A stretch of 64,000 nt of DNA from an uncultured Collinsella sp. (lineage in GTDB: Bacteria; Actinomycetota; Coriobacteriia; Coriobacteriales; Coriobacteriaceae). The stretch's first letter is position 1, and each line of letters opens with the position of its first letter. A program made the translations under genes and the position numbers. The notes under the pieces were generated by a model, which was given only the letters and a program-made list of their open reading frames with translations, was not told where the DNA came from and searched no databases. Shown here piece after piece: positions 1 through 8,956 of the stretch. The DNA is taken from positions 1-64,000 of the forward strand of contig UQKL01000005.1 of assembly GCA_900541695.1 (NCBI GenBank), given 5' to 3'.

Positions 1-5
1 GTCGC

Positions 6-46
6 AGCCCCGACCCGCGGTCACGAGCGGGGGCTCCTATCTTTTT
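6..46 (+). terminator. Probable terminator of a gene upstream of the window
   Basis: A GC-rich inverted repeat (AGCCCC pairing with GGGGCT, imperfect in the middle) is followed by CTATCTTTTT. It would end transcription entering from the left. The remaining bases up to tgt hold a repeat copy and the tgt promoter. Confidence 0.45.
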
Positions 47-114
47 AGTGCCCTCGGATTGGGTCATAGTGTCTGTCGTTGACAAGGCATCGGCGTTACC
101 TTGGCTGTTGGACG

Positions 115-146
115 TAGTCGTTGGCGACGTTTTTAAATGACTAGTC
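115..146. repeat. Dispersed repeat, TAGTCGT/GACTAGTC type, copy 1
   Basis: TAGTCGT, then GACGTTTTTAAAT, then GACTAGTC. A second copy with the same order of blocks lies at 5612-5650 (TAGTCGT, GACGTTCTTAAAC, GACTAGTC). Both are intergenic. The function is unknown. Confidence 0.5.
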
Positions 147-189
147 GTTTAATACGCCAGTTTCTGTCGAGTCGGTGCTCCTTGCGGGT

Positions 190-201
190 TGCCCGTATAA
201 T
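190..201 (+). promoter_or_regulatory. Promoter -10 region for tgt
   Basis: A perfect TATAAT hexamer at 196-201 lies 37 bases before the tgt start codon. No good -35 hexamer is visible at 17 bases upstream (CGGTGC), so the promoter is weak or relies on the -10 element. Confidence 0.4.
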
Positions 202-238
202 GGTTTGCGTATGAACCGCAACCAAGGAGTTCCAGTTT

Positions 239-1378
239 ATGGACCAGAGCCTTTTTAAATTCGACCTGATCGCCGAGGACCCGACGACGCACGCGCGTGC
301 CGGCGTACTGCACACCCCGCACGGCGATATCGAGACGCCAATCTTTATGCCCGTGGGCACCAAGGCAAACGTCAAGGGTATTCCTACCGAGACCGTCAAA
401 CAGCTCGGCGCCCAGATCGTGCTTGCCAACACCTATCACCTGTCCATGCGTCCCGGCGAGGACACCATTGCCGAGCTGGGCGGCCTGCACAAGTTTATGA
501 ACTGGCACGGCCCCATTCTTACCGATTCGGGCGGTTTCCAGGTGTTCAGCCACAACGACGCCGTCAAGCTCACCGACGAGGGCGTGCGCTTTATCGTCAA
601 CGACTACGACGGCCGCCACGTGTTCTGGACGCCCGAGGACAACATGGAAATCGCCATGAAGCTCGGCTCCGATATCTGCATGCAGCTCGACCAGTGCCCG
701 GGCTATCCCGCCACGCGCGCCTACGTCGAGCGCGCCGTTGAGCTGTCGAGTATGTGGGCCGAGCGCTGCTATAAGGCGCATACCCGCGATGACCAGGCGC
801 TCTTTGGCATCGTCCAAGGCGGCATGCACCTGGACCTGCGCCTGCGCTCGCTGCGCCATCTGGAGGAGTGCGGCGACTTCCCGGGTTACGGCATCGGCGG
901 CTATTCGGTGGGCGAAGACCACGAGACCATGTTCGAGACGCTGGCACCGCTGGTTTCCGAGTACATGCCTAAGCACAAGCCGCGCTACCTCATGGGCGTC
1001 GGCAACCCTACCACGCTCGTGCGCGGCGTTGGCGTGGGCATCGACATGTTCGACTGCGTGCTGCCGACGCGCACCGGCCGCATGGGTACGGCGTTCTCCA
1101 GTGAAGGTCGCCTTAACTTCCGCAACGCGCGCTTTGCGCACGACGACGGCCCCATCGACCCCACCTGCACCTGCCCGGTGTGCACGGGCGGCTACAGCCG
1201 TGCGCTCATCCGTCACATGGTCACGCAGAAGGAGATGCTCGGCGGTATTCTGCTGTCGATGCACAACATTTACTACCTGCTCAACCTTATGCAGCGTGCC
1301 CGTCAGGCCATTATCGAGGGCCGCTACGGCGCGTTTGTGAGCGACTGGATGAACAGTCCTGCGGCGGTGGATTACTAA
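239..1378 (+). CDS. tgt: Queuine tRNA-ribosyltransferase
   Basis: This 379-residue enzyme exchanges guanine 34 for preQ1 in tRNAs with GUN anticodons, in the queuosine pathway. The family landmarks are present: TDSGGFQVF with the general-base Asp near residue 96, DMFDCVLPTRTGR with the nucleophile Asp near 272, and a zinc site CTCPVC (Cys310, 312, 315) with a His near 342. The length matches the bacterial family (about 370-390). The ATG start has AAGGAG about ten bases upstream. It appears monocistronic, with its own TATAAT promoter. Confidence 0.97.
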   Translation: MDQSLFKFDLIAEDPTTHARAGVLHTPHGDIETPIFMPVGTKANVKGIPTETVKQLGAQIVLANTYHLSMRPGEDTIAELGGLHKFMNWHGPILTDSGGFQVFSHNDAVKLTDEGVRFIVNDYDGRHVFWTPEDNMEIAMKLGSDICMQLDQCPGYPATRAYVERAVELSSMWAERCYKAHTRDDQALFGIVQGGMHLDLRLRSLRHLEECGDFPGYGIGGYSVGEDHETMFETLAPLVSEYMPKHKPRYLMGVGNPTTLVRGVGVGIDMFDCVLPTRTGRMGTAFSSEGRLNFRNARFAHDDGPIDPTCTCPVCTGGYSRALIRHMVTQKEMLGGILLSMHNIYYLLNLMQRARQAIIEGRYGAFVSDWMNSPAAVDY

Positions 1379-1511
1379 GAGCCGCGACCGCTGACCGATG
1401 CCTTGCAAGCACTTGATGCATCGTGGGTACCATACCGAATAGTTGATGTTCGGGCGGGTGTTTGACGCATGGCGTCGACCCCGCCCGTTTCTATTTTCGA
1501 TAGGAGTGCCC

Positions 1512-2270
1512 ATGATTAAGAATGAGAACGTCGAGGGCGAGCCGGCTTACGACGAGACGTACCGGCGCGGTCCCGTGGTCATGCGCGGCCCCATGATTCC
1601 CAAGGACAACACCTACGCCAACCTGCTGGCACCCGAGGACTCGACCGACTGGTTGCACACCGACCCCTGGCGCGTGCTGCGCATTCAGGCAGAGTTCGTC
1701 GATGGCTTTGGCGCGCTTGCCGAGCTTGGTCCTGCGGTGACCATCTTCGGCAGTGCCCGCACGCCCAAGACAGATCCGCTCTACAAGGCGGCTCGCACGG
1801 TCGGTCGCAAAATCGCCCAACGCGGCGTGGCGGTTATCACCGGCGGTGGCCCCGGCGTCATGGAGGCGGCCAACAGGGGAGCGGCGAGCGTGAACGGCAA
1901 GTCGGTCGGCTTGGGTATCGAGCTTCCGCACGAACACGGGCTCAACAAATACGTGAACCTCGGCATGGATTTTCGTTACTTCTTTGTGCGCAAGACCATG
2001 TTCGTCAAATACAGCTCGGGCGCCATCGTGTTTCCCGGCGGCTTTGGCACGCTCGACGAGATGTTCGAGGTGCTCACGCTGGTGCAGACGCACAAGGTCA
2101 AGCGTATGCCGCTCGTTTTGGTGGGCACCGAGTACTGGCAGGGCCTGTTCGACTGGCTCAACGGCCCGGTGATGGACGCCGGTATGATTAGCCCGCTCGA
2201 TCCGGAGCTGGTGCACATTACCGACGACCTCAACGAGGCCGTCGACATTGCCCTAAGTGGGCTGATGTAG
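1512..2270 (+). CDS. LOG-family (TIGR00730) nucleotide phosphoribohydrolase-like protein
   Basis: A 252-residue Rossmann-fold protein of the lysine-decarboxylase-like LOG family. It carries both signatures: GGGPGVMEAANRGA, and the PGGxGTxxE motif as FPGGFGTLDEMFE. Family members cleave nucleoside 5'-monophosphates to base and ribose 5-phosphate; some make cytokinins, but the bacterial role is usually unknown. I chose the ATG at 1512 because TAGGAG lies just upstream, although the frame is open from 1443. The product is longer than minimal LOG proteins (about 190), with an N-terminal extension of about 60 residues. Confidence 0.85.
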   Translation: MIKNENVEGEPAYDETYRRGPVVMRGPMIPKDNTYANLLAPEDSTDWLHTDPWRVLRIQAEFVDGFGALAELGPAVTIFGSARTPKTDPLYKAARTVGRKIAQRGVAVITGGGPGVMEAANRGAASVNGKSVGLGIELPHEHGLNKYVNLGMDFRYFFVRKTMFVKYSSGAIVFPGGFGTLDEMFEVLTLVQTHKVKRMPLVLVGTEYWQGLFDWLNGPVMDAGMISPLDPELVHITDDLNEAVDIALSGLM

Positions 2271-2281
2271 GGTAGCTAAAA

Positions 2282-2342
2282 TGGGACGGGGCTAAAAGAC
2301 CGGTGCGTAACGTTGCATGCCACTCTTTTTAGCCCCGTCCCA
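2282..2342 (+). terminator. Hairpin terminator after the LOG gene
   Basis: TGGGACGGGGCTAAAAGA pairs with TCTTTTTAGCCCCGTCCCA, with one extra T in the second arm. The T/A-rich base of the stem allows it to act in both directions between the convergent LOG and DegV genes. Confidence 0.75.
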
Positions 2343-2356
2343 AATGAACTGCTTTT

Positions 2357-2424
2357 AAGTTGCGGTGAAATAGGGATTGATTTGCGGCTGATAAGCCAAA
2401 AACAGTCCCTATTCCACCGCAAGT
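2357..2424. repeat. Palindromic repeat family A, copy 1
   Basis: An imperfect palindrome with arms around TTGCGGTGAAATAGGGATTG and CAGTCCCTATTCCACCGCAA. It is the same element as the perfect palindrome at 43537-43629. It lies 13 bp past the stop codon of the minus-strand DegV gene, so it may also serve as its terminator. Confidence 0.8.
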
Positions 2425-2437
2425 GGTAAAGGCGCCC

Positions 2438-3298
2438 CTAGTGGATGGGCTGGTAGCGGGGGCAGTAGCCGATGGCGATGGCGTCGACGCCTACGTGGGT
2501 GGCAATGGTGCAGCCGATGGGGCCGGTGCCGGCGTCCAAGTAGTTCTGGCCTGCGAGCGCTTGGTTGACGAGCTCCTGCTCCTCGGCGGCGCCGGTCGTG
2601 AGCACGCGAACGCTGGAGCCCGGATGCTCGGTCAAAAATGCGAGGCAATCGGCCATGGTGTTGGCGACGATGCGCTTGGCGCCGCGGCCCTTTTTGATGG
2701 CCTTGATCTCGCCCGATTTCCACTCCGGCGAAACGGCCAGGCGAATGTTGAGCATCTGCGTGAGCTGGCCGGCGAGTTTGGGCGCGCGGCCGTTCTTAAC
2801 GAGGTTCTCGAGCGTGCGGGGAATCAGCAGCAGGTGGGCGTCGGGCAGCGTCGCGCGGATCTGCGCCTCGGTCTCGTCCAGGCTGCGGCCGTCCTCGCGC
2901 ATGGCCAGCGCGTACTCCACCAGCAGACCCTCGGCGCCCGAGCCGGTGCGCGAGTCGATGCAGCGCACGTCGAGCTCGTGCGTTTCGGCCGTCAGGCTGG
3001 CGTTGGCATAGCAGGCGGACCACTCGCTGCACAGCGAGATAAAGATGGCGCTGTCGTGGCCGTCGGCGAGCACGCGGTCAAAGAGTGCCTTGAACTCGCC
3101 GGCGCTCGGCTGCGAGGTGTGCGGCAGTTGCTCGGAGCCGGCCATGCGCGCGACGTACTCCTGGGCGGTAATCTGCACCTGGTCGAGCAGGTCCTCGCCC
3201 TCGATAATCACATGCAGCGGAATCACGTAAATGCCGAGCTCTTGGGCGCGGGCGGGGGAGATGTCCGACGTGGAGTCGGTTATGATGGCAAAAGACAT
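2438..3298 (-). CDS. DegV family fatty-acid-binding protein
   Basis: A 286-residue DegV-fold protein. The N-terminus FAIITDSTSDISP is the usual DegV opening, and a GSGAEGLLVEYA segment follows in the middle. Family members bind a fatty acid, and in Firmicutes the related FakB proteins present it to the kinase FakA. No fakA is in this window. The ATG at 3298 is preceded by CGAAAGGTGC; an upstream in-frame extension to 3355 lacks a site. A second DegV gene lies at 51877. Confidence 0.92.
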   Translation of the reverse strand: MSFAIITDSTSDISPARAQELGIYVIPLHVIIEGEDLLDQVQITAQEYVARMAGSEQLPHTSQPSAGEFKALFDRVLADGHDSAIFISLCSEWSACYANASLTAETHELDVRCIDSRTGSGAEGLLVEYALAMREDGRSLDETEAQIRATLPDAHLLLIPRTLENLVKNGRAPKLAGQLTQMLNIRLAVSPEWKSGEIKAIKKGRGAKRIVANTMADCLAFLTEHPGSSVRVLTTGAAEEQELVNQALAGQNYLDAGTGPIGCTIATHVGVDAIAIGYCPRYQPIH

Positions 3299-3454
3299 AA
3301 TTGCACCTTTCGTTGGGACGCTTGCGCGCCGCCTTCTGAGAGCAAAGTGCGACAAGTATAGTAGAGTCGTTCCACATTGCTAGGTTCAATTGTTGAATAG
3401 TCAACAGTTTGAAGTCTCGGTGTGGAAATCGTCAACTGGGGAAGAGGAATGCCG

Positions 3455-4117
3455 ATGGAGGCGTTGGAGATAGGCAAACGGCCGGTCGTGTTGTTTGATT
3501 TTGACGGCACAGTGGCAGATACGGGCCGGGCGGTGATGACCTCGACGCGCAAGACGCTGGCTGCGCGCGGGTTTTCGGAGGCGCAGATGGGTGATCTGCG
3601 CCGTATGATCGGGCCGCCCCTGTGGAAGAGCTTTCACGACTTTTACGGCTTTTCGCGCGAGGAGTCGCTTGTGGTGGCCGACGAGTACCGCGCATTTTTT
3701 GATGAGCTGGGGCCGGAGGAGTACCCCGTGTTCGATGGGATCCCCGAGCTGCTGGATGGGTTGGTCGCCCAAGGCAAGCGTATGGCCGTGGCGACGTCGC
3801 GCATGGAGGCAAAGTGTATCGACATGGTGCGTGAGCTCGAGCTTTCTCAGTTTGAGTCGGTGGTTGGCATGAATCCGCCGCAGGGACGCGAGACCAAGGC
3901 CGATTCGGTCCGCGATGCCCTGGCGGCGCTCGGTGCGACGGCCGACGATACCGTGATGATCGGCGATCGCTTTAACGATGTGGAGGGCGCGCACGCGATG
4001 GGCGTGCCGTGCATTGGCATCTATTCGGGCGCGGCGGCGCCGGGCGAGCACGAGGCTGCGGGTGCCGATGCGGTGGTGCACTCGGTGGCCGAGCTTGCTA
4101 AACTTTTCGCTATCTAA
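3455..4117 (+). CDS. HAD-superfamily phosphatase, phosphoglycolate phosphatase-like
   Basis: A 220-residue HAD hydrolase. Motif I is DFDGT (Asp15 and Asp17). Motif IV is GDRFNDVEGAHAMG near the C-terminus, and a helical cap lies between them, as in the Gph/PGMB-type subfamily C1. Its substrate cannot be read from sequence. The start is ambiguous: GTG 3422, ATG 3449 and ATG 3455 share the frame. I prefer 3455 because GAGG lies seven bases upstream. The dipeptidase gene follows after 54 bp and may be cotranscribed. Confidence 0.85.
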   Translation: MEALEIGKRPVVLFDFDGTVADTGRAVMTSTRKTLAARGFSEAQMGDLRRMIGPPLWKSFHDFYGFSREESLVVADEYRAFFDELGPEEYPVFDGIPELLDGLVAQGKRMAVATSRMEAKCIDMVRELELSQFESVVGMNPPQGRETKADSVRDALAALGATADDTVMIGDRFNDVEGAHAMGVPCIGIYSGAAAPGEHEAAGADAVVHSVAELAKLFAI

Positions 4118-4171
4118 TGACGTGATGTGAGGGACGGGCGTGCCCGTCGCTCATTGCTAAGGAGGTCGTCC

Positions 4172-5608
4172 ATGAATCAGGTGGAGCAGAGCGTCGCCGA
4201 GTATGTCGACGAGGTCTGGGAGGATGTCGTCGCCGATATCGAGCAGCTGGTGAGCTATCCGTCCGTGGCCGTTGCTGCCGATGCGGAGCCCGGCGCGCCG
4301 TTTGGCCGCCCGGTCCGTGACGCACTCGATTGCGCGCTCGGCATCGCGCAGAAGCTCGGCTACCAGACGAGCGATGACGAGGGCTTTGTGGGAATCGCCG
4401 ATATTCCGGGCCGCGGCGATAAGCAGCTCGCGACCATCTGCCATGTGGACGTGGTACCCGCTGGCCCCGGTTGGAACACCGACCCGTTTGCGATGGAGCG
4501 CCGCGAGGGCTGGCTGCTCGGCCGTGGCGTGATCGACGACAAGGGTCCGGCGGTGCTGTCGCTCTACGCTGGTGCTTATCTGCTCAGGCACGGCATTGTG
4601 CCGCGCTATACCTTCCGTGCGCTGCTGGGCTGCGATGAGGAAGTGGGCATGTCCGACGTTCACCATTATCTGGAGAACCACGCAGACCCCGACTTTCTGT
4701 TTACGCCCGATGCCGAGTTCCCGGTTTGCAATGCCGAGAAGGGCCAGTTTGGGGCGACGTTTGTGAGCCCCAAGATCGACGGCGGGCGCATCGTGTCCTG
4801 GAGCGGTGCCGAGGCGAGCAACGCCATTCCGTCGCAGTCTATCTGCGAACTCGCGATTGCCGCCGATGAGCTGCCGGCACCGGTCGAGAACGCCGACCGC
4901 CTGGAGATCACGACGCTCGATAACGGGCATGCGCAGATTTTTGCCCGCGGTATTGGCGGTCACGCCTCGATGCCCGAGGGAACGATCAATGCCGTCGGCC
5001 TTATCGTGGCGTATCTGCGCGAGGCCGAGGACGCGTTTGGTGCCCGTGGCGAGCGCCTGCTGACGCCTGCCGAGCACGAGTTTGTCAAGTTTTTGGCTTT
5101 TGTGCATGCGGACGCCTATGGCCGCGGCCTGGGCATCGACGCGACGAGCCCCGCGTTTGGCCCGCTCACCTGCAACCCCGGCGTCATCCGTGTGGCGGAT
5201 GGCCACATCGAGCAGGTCATTGACGTGCGTTTCCCCGATAGCACCAGTGCCGATACCATCTGCGAGCAACTCGAGCCGCTCGTGGGCCGCTTTGGCGTGA
5301 CGTGCCGTGTGGGTCGTGCAAAGGTGCCGTTCTCGGTCTCTGCCGACGATCCGGCCGTGAAGGCGCTTATCGATACCTATAACGAGTTTACGGGCAAGCA
5401 TGCCGAGCCCTTTGCCATGGGCGGCGGCACGTACGCGCGCAACTTTGCCCGCGCCGTCTCGTTTGGCCCCGAGGAGACCGGCCTGGAGCTGCCCGCATGG
5501 GGCGGCCAGATGCACGGCCCCAACGAGTGCGCCAACGAGGAGCAGCTCAAGCAAGCGCTCAAGATCTATATCGTGGCGATCTTAAGGCTCAACGAGTTGG
5601 AACTGTAG
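4172..5608 (+). CDS. M20 family dipeptidase, PepV-like (Xaa-His dipeptidase)
   Basis: A 478-residue zinc metallopeptidase of family M20A. Visible landmarks are the metal-binding CHVDVVPAG (His91, Asp93), a DDKGP segment with the bridging Asp near 122, and GCDEEVGM with the general base and metal Glu near 156-157. The lid-domain motif GGHASMPEGTINA and a C-terminal GGGTYARNF, characteristic of PepV/Sapep, are also present. It should act in the cytoplasm on dipeptides. The start has AAGGAGG seven bases before the ATG. The length fits PepV (about 470). Confidence 0.92.
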   Translation: MNQVEQSVAEYVDEVWEDVVADIEQLVSYPSVAVAADAEPGAPFGRPVRDALDCALGIAQKLGYQTSDDEGFVGIADIPGRGDKQLATICHVDVVPAGPGWNTDPFAMERREGWLLGRGVIDDKGPAVLSLYAGAYLLRHGIVPRYTFRALLGCDEEVGMSDVHHYLENHADPDFLFTPDAEFPVCNAEKGQFGATFVSPKIDGGRIVSWSGAEASNAIPSQSICELAIAADELPAPVENADRLEITTLDNGHAQIFARGIGGHASMPEGTINAVGLIVAYLREAEDAFGARGERLLTPAEHEFVKFLAFVHADAYGRGLGIDATSPAFGPLTCNPGVIRVADGHIEQVIDVRFPDSTSADTICEQLEPLVGRFGVTCRVGRAKVPFSVSADDPAVKALIDTYNEFTGKHAEPFAMGGGTYARNFARAVSFGPEETGLELPAWGGQMHGPNECANEEQLKQALKIYIVAILRLNELEL

Positions 5609-5611
5609 AGG

Positions 5612-5650
5612 TAGTCGTCTAATCATTGGGACGTTCTTAAACGACTAGTC
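5612..5650. repeat. Dispersed repeat, TAGTCGT/GACTAGTC type, copy 2
   Basis: This repeats the block order found at 115-146. It is followed by AAAAGGGACGCTC, linking it to the GGGAC-type repeats. Confidence 0.45.
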
Positions 5651-5678
5651 AAAAGGGACGCTCTTGTCGCACGGACAC

Positions 5679-5697
5679 GGCACTTGGGGCGCTCCTT
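5679..5697. repeat. Repeat family C (GGCACTTGGGGACGCTCCTT), degenerate copy
   Basis: GGCACTTGGGGCGCTCCTT. Related copies lie at 26118-26166, 48267-48344 and 61074-61097, all intergenic. Confidence 0.6.
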
Positions 5698-5731
5698 TTA
5701 ATATTAGTTGAACATTGTCAAGCGGCAAAAT

Positions 5732-5770
5732 GGCCCTGCCGTCCGCGGAGCTACCGCGGACGGCAGGGCC
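5732..5770. terminator. Perfect 17-bp hairpin before the phage remnant
   Basis: GGCCCTGCCGTCCGCGG and its exact complement are separated by the five bases AGCTA. There is no T-run on the plus strand. On the minus strand the hairpin is followed by ATTTTGCCG, so it may stop transcription leaving the phage remnant leftward. Confidence 0.5.
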
Positions 5771-6199
5771 CGGCTATCTTCACCCGGTGGCGGCGCCGCT
5801 TGAGGGCGTGTCTGCTCGACGCACGTTCGGCACTCTAATATCCGCGGGTCGGAACCGCATCTCGTTGCTACGGCTTGGGGCCTCCGGCGACTTCGCGGTC
5901 TGTTGTCGGGCGTGGCGGCTGCCCGCCGCCCATAAAAAGCACTGGAGTGGCCTCCCAACGGCCTCGAGCGCGGCGCGCCCCGGGGTCGGACTCCTATCTG
6001 CGGGGGGAGGTCACGAGGCCATCCCCGCTATCGCCCACGCCCGGCAGGCCATCTCCCGCGCCGTCGCGCAGTTCGCAACGCAGGGCCTCTTGCCCGCCGC
6101 GGACATCGCCTCGCGCCTCTCCTGCAGGCGGCGGTTGCACTTCGCGGCGTGCCTCGACACGGCCGGCGCGGCCCCGTGCCCGGGCCTCGGCCTCTTGGG
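5771..6199. other. Decayed sequence, no recognisable gene
   Basis: About 430 bp of high-GC sequence. Its open frames have no ribosome binding site and no recognisable domain. It lies directly upstream of the terminase remnant and may be the eroded start of that gene, but I cannot recognise any motif in it. Confidence 0.4.
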
Positions 6200-6795
6200 G
6201 TGCTATGACCTGGGCGAGGTGACCGGGACGGGCGGCGAGGTGTTCGGGAACATCGTGGAGGAGCGCTTGGGCGATGCGCGGATTCGAAAGGACGCGCAAT
6301 GGCGTGGACTGGGGGTGGTTCCCCGACCCGTGGCGCTTCGTGAGGTGCGGCTGGGAGCCGGGTGCCCGGCGGCTGATCCTCTTCCAAGAGCTCTCCGCCA
6401 ACCGCAAGACGCCCGCCGAGACGGGCTAGATGATGGTGGGCGCATTGGCCTTCTCCGATAAGACGGGTGAGGAGCCGTACCTTCACAACGAGTTGATATG
6501 GTGCGACGACACGCCGGACGGGAAGCAGCCGATGGCGGTGTACCAGCGGGAGTACGGGCTTCAGGCGCGACCGGCGAGAAAGTCGCGGATGCGGAAGCTG
6601 AGCTACGAGTGACTGGCGGGGCTCCGGGAGATCGTGATAGACCTGGTGAGGTGCCCGCTCGCCTACGAGGAGTTCACCCTGAAGGAGTACATGAGGGAGC
6701 GCGACGGCAGCTGGATCGACGAGATACCCGACGGCAACGACCACTGCATCGACGCGGTGAGGTGCGCCGTGATGGACGACGTGCTCAGGGGGTGA
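6200..6795 (+). pseudogene. Phage terminase large subunit, C-terminal remnant
   Basis: Conceptual translation across frames gives YDLGEVTGTGGEVFGN, then after a frameshift near 6296 GVDWGWFPDPWRF. An in-frame stop (TAG, 6427-6429) and another (TGA, 6610-6612) follow, and the frame ends with DEIPDGNDHCIDAVR and MDDVLRG. This order matches the nuclease domain of terminase large subunits. The Asp of GVDWG would be a metal ligand, and GNDHCIDAVRCA is the usual C-terminal motif. The ATPase half is absent or unrecognisable. The gene cannot give a working protein. Confidence 0.7.
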
Positions 6796-6981
6796 TGGCC
6801 GTGGGTTTCTCAACATTCGCCTTCAACGGAGCCCTGCTTGGCGTGGGATGCCGTGGGCTTCTCGACCTTCTCAACATGTACTCCGAAAGATTGGAAACGG
6901 AGGGGCCTATGCAGCAGTGGGGATGGGCTGCTCGGCGGCTTTTCTTCACCTTCAAATGCTAAACGACCATAGGAGGCTTAC

Positions 6982-8345
6982 ATGAGCGTGGATGACGCGC
7001 GGGAGCATTGGGTGCCGGGACACGTGAGGAATTACTTGGAGGGGCATGGCTTCCGGCTTCCTTTGGAGGACATGGAACCGTACATCGCCGAATGGGACGG
7101 CTGGATGAGGGCGGTGGGCTCGTTCTACGACTATCGAGACACCGATGCCTTTGGGCGGGTGTACGAGGTGCACCGGCGCTCGATGATGCCTGCCATGCGG
7201 GTGTGCCGGGAGTTGGGCTCTCTCCTCCTTGACGAAAAGGCGCAGGTGGTTTGCGACGACCAGCGAGCGACCGAGTTTCTCGACAGATGCTTTGCCGGAT
7301 GCGGCTTCACGAGCAGAGCCCAGGAGGCGGTGATGCGAGCGTTCGGGCTCGGAACGGGCGCGTTCAGCGTGTGACTCGACCTTGAACGCAAGGTTGCGAA
7401 GGTTCGACACTACGACGCGCGCATGGTGGTTCGTCTCCATGGGATGCTGCGGGCGTGACGGAGTGCGCGTTCGTGACGAGGGGGTATCCGCAGGGTGCTG
7501 CAGTTGACCAGCTCCAGATGCACCTCTTGGGTGACGACGGGTCTTATCGCATAGAGACGGTTTGCTTTGACCATGAGGGAAGGACGCTCGACGTCCCGGA
7601 GGGTGGCCGGCCTTGCTGACACGGGGTCTGTCTTCCCGACCTTCGGAATCGTAAAGCCTGCCGTGCCGAATACCCGAGTGGACTGTTCGCCTTGCGGCCA
7701 AAGCGTGTTCGCGGACGCCGTGGACGCCATTCAGTCGGTGGGCCCGCCTTCGATGCCCTTATCAACGAGATCGACGCAGGCAAGATACGCGTCTTCCTCT
7801 CCGACGTCATGTTCGACCAAGGGAAGGGCTCCGACGGCGGGCGCGTGCCGATTCCCTTTGGACGGGGCGACTGCACCGTCTTCCGCAAGGTGATGAGCAC
7901 CGAGGACACGATCCAAGAGTTCGATTCGGCGCTCAGGACCGACTCACAGGCTCAGGCTCTGCGATTGGCCCTCCAAGTGCTGGGCGACCTCTGCGGGTTC
8001 GGCATCAGCTACTTCGACTTCGACAACTCGGGCTATGTGAAGACCGCGACCGAGGTCTCGTCCGACAACTCGGCCCTCATGCGCAACGTGCGCAAGCACG
8101 AGAACGCGCTGCAGGGCGCGATCGTCAACACGAGCCGGGCACTTCTGGCCTGTTCCCGTGCGCTCGGCGAAGACATTCCGGACGAAGGCTGCGTGCAGGT
8201 GCAGTTTGATGACTCGATTGTGCAGGACACCGAGGCCGAGAAGCGCCAGGACATGGCCGAGATCGCGGCGGGGCTCATGGGTGCCTGGGAGTACCGGATG
8301 CGTTGGTATGGGGAGGACAAGGAGACGGCGAAGTTGCGCGCGGGT
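6982..8345 (+). pseudogene. Phage portal protein (SPP1 gp6-like), broken
   Basis: A good site (AGGAGG) precedes the ATG at 6982. The frame reads to GTGAFSV and meets a TGA at 7372 that looks like a former Trp codon, since reading through gives LDLERKVAKVRHYDAR. At least three frameshifts follow (about 7430, 7607 and 7745), passing through QGAAVDQLQMHLLGDDG and NEIDAGKIRVFLSDVMFDQ. The C-terminal part (ALQGAIVNTSRALLA, DMAEIAAGLMGAWEYRM) is well preserved. The order fits a portal protein of about 450 residues. It lies just after the terminase remnant, the normal phage order. Confidence 0.75.
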
Positions 8346-8353
8346 GGCGTGCC

Positions 8354-8956
8354 TTACCCGGCCTCGTCCTCCTTGGGCCAGACTTGCTTGTAGCGTTTCC
8401 ACGCCTTGACGGGCGGCTGCCTGCGCTCCGGGTCGTACGGCGAGTAGAAGACGAGGTAGTCGTCGTAGAGGCTCGCGTACCACCAGTCGCGGAAGCGCCC
8501 GTTCTCGTGGTTGAAGACCTCGTGCTGCATGATCTCGAACGAGAGGGGTGGCAGGTTCTCGTGCGCGACGTCTTCGTTCCAGAAGGCGTACTCGGGGGCT
8601 CCCTTGTGCTCATGGGCGTAGGTGAAGTGGCTATCGACCTCGTTGAATAGAAGATTGTTGTAGATGATGCCGTCCGCGTGTGCCATCTCCGCGAGATCTT
8701 CGGGCGGGGCGTCGGTCGCTATGCGGCGCATGCAGCGCGTCACCGGGTCGTTCCAACCGTCGAACACCATCATGCGGTCGCATATGTCGCACTTCCACAT
8801 GTTGGTGCTCGCGCCGGGCGTGGACTCGAACGAGAAGAAGGTCGTGTCGCTGTGGTGCTGATTGAGGCTGGAGGAGGAAATGAACCCGTTTTCCATCTCG
8901 TCGCCGTTGCAGCAGTTCGAGATGCTGTTGCCGCAGGGGCATGCAAGGTAGGCCAC
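8354..8956 (-). CDS. Hypothetical Cys-rich protein
   Basis: I do not recognise this 200-residue protein. The N-terminus has a zinc-ribbon-like set of cysteines (CPCGNSISNCC, then WKCDICDRM about 50 residues on), followed by an acidic, aromatic-rich region. It starts at GTG 8956 with GGAG about a dozen bases upstream, and its frame is intact. Its stop lies where the portal pseudogene's homology ends, so its arrival may have truncated the portal gene. It is probably an accessory gene. Confidence 0.55.
   Translation of the reverse strand: MAYLACPCGNSISNCCNGDEMENGFISSSSLNQHHSDTTFFSFESTPGASTNMWKCDICDRMMVFDGWNDPVTRCMRRIATDAPPEDLAEMAHADGIIYNNLLFNEVDSHFTYAHEHKGAPEYAFWNEDVAHENLPPLSFEIMQHEVFNHENGRFRDWWYASLYDDYLVFYSPYDPERRQPPVKAWKRYKQVWPKEDEAG

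Noticed and set aside
149-1513. A 454-codon open frame antisense to tgt
   Set aside because: It is a shadow of a high-GC gene. It has no binding site, and the composition (His/Arg/Val-rich) is typical of an antisense frame. tgt motifs are intact on the other strand.
5715-6461. A 248-codon frame in the phage remnant
   Set aside because: It runs through terminase homology in the wrong frame for most of its length. The true coding trace shifts frame within it.
6498-6962. A 154-codon frame after the terminase remnant
   Set aside because: Its first part is an out-of-frame reading of terminase. Only about 50 residues after 6795 are unexplained, and they lack a start site or domain.
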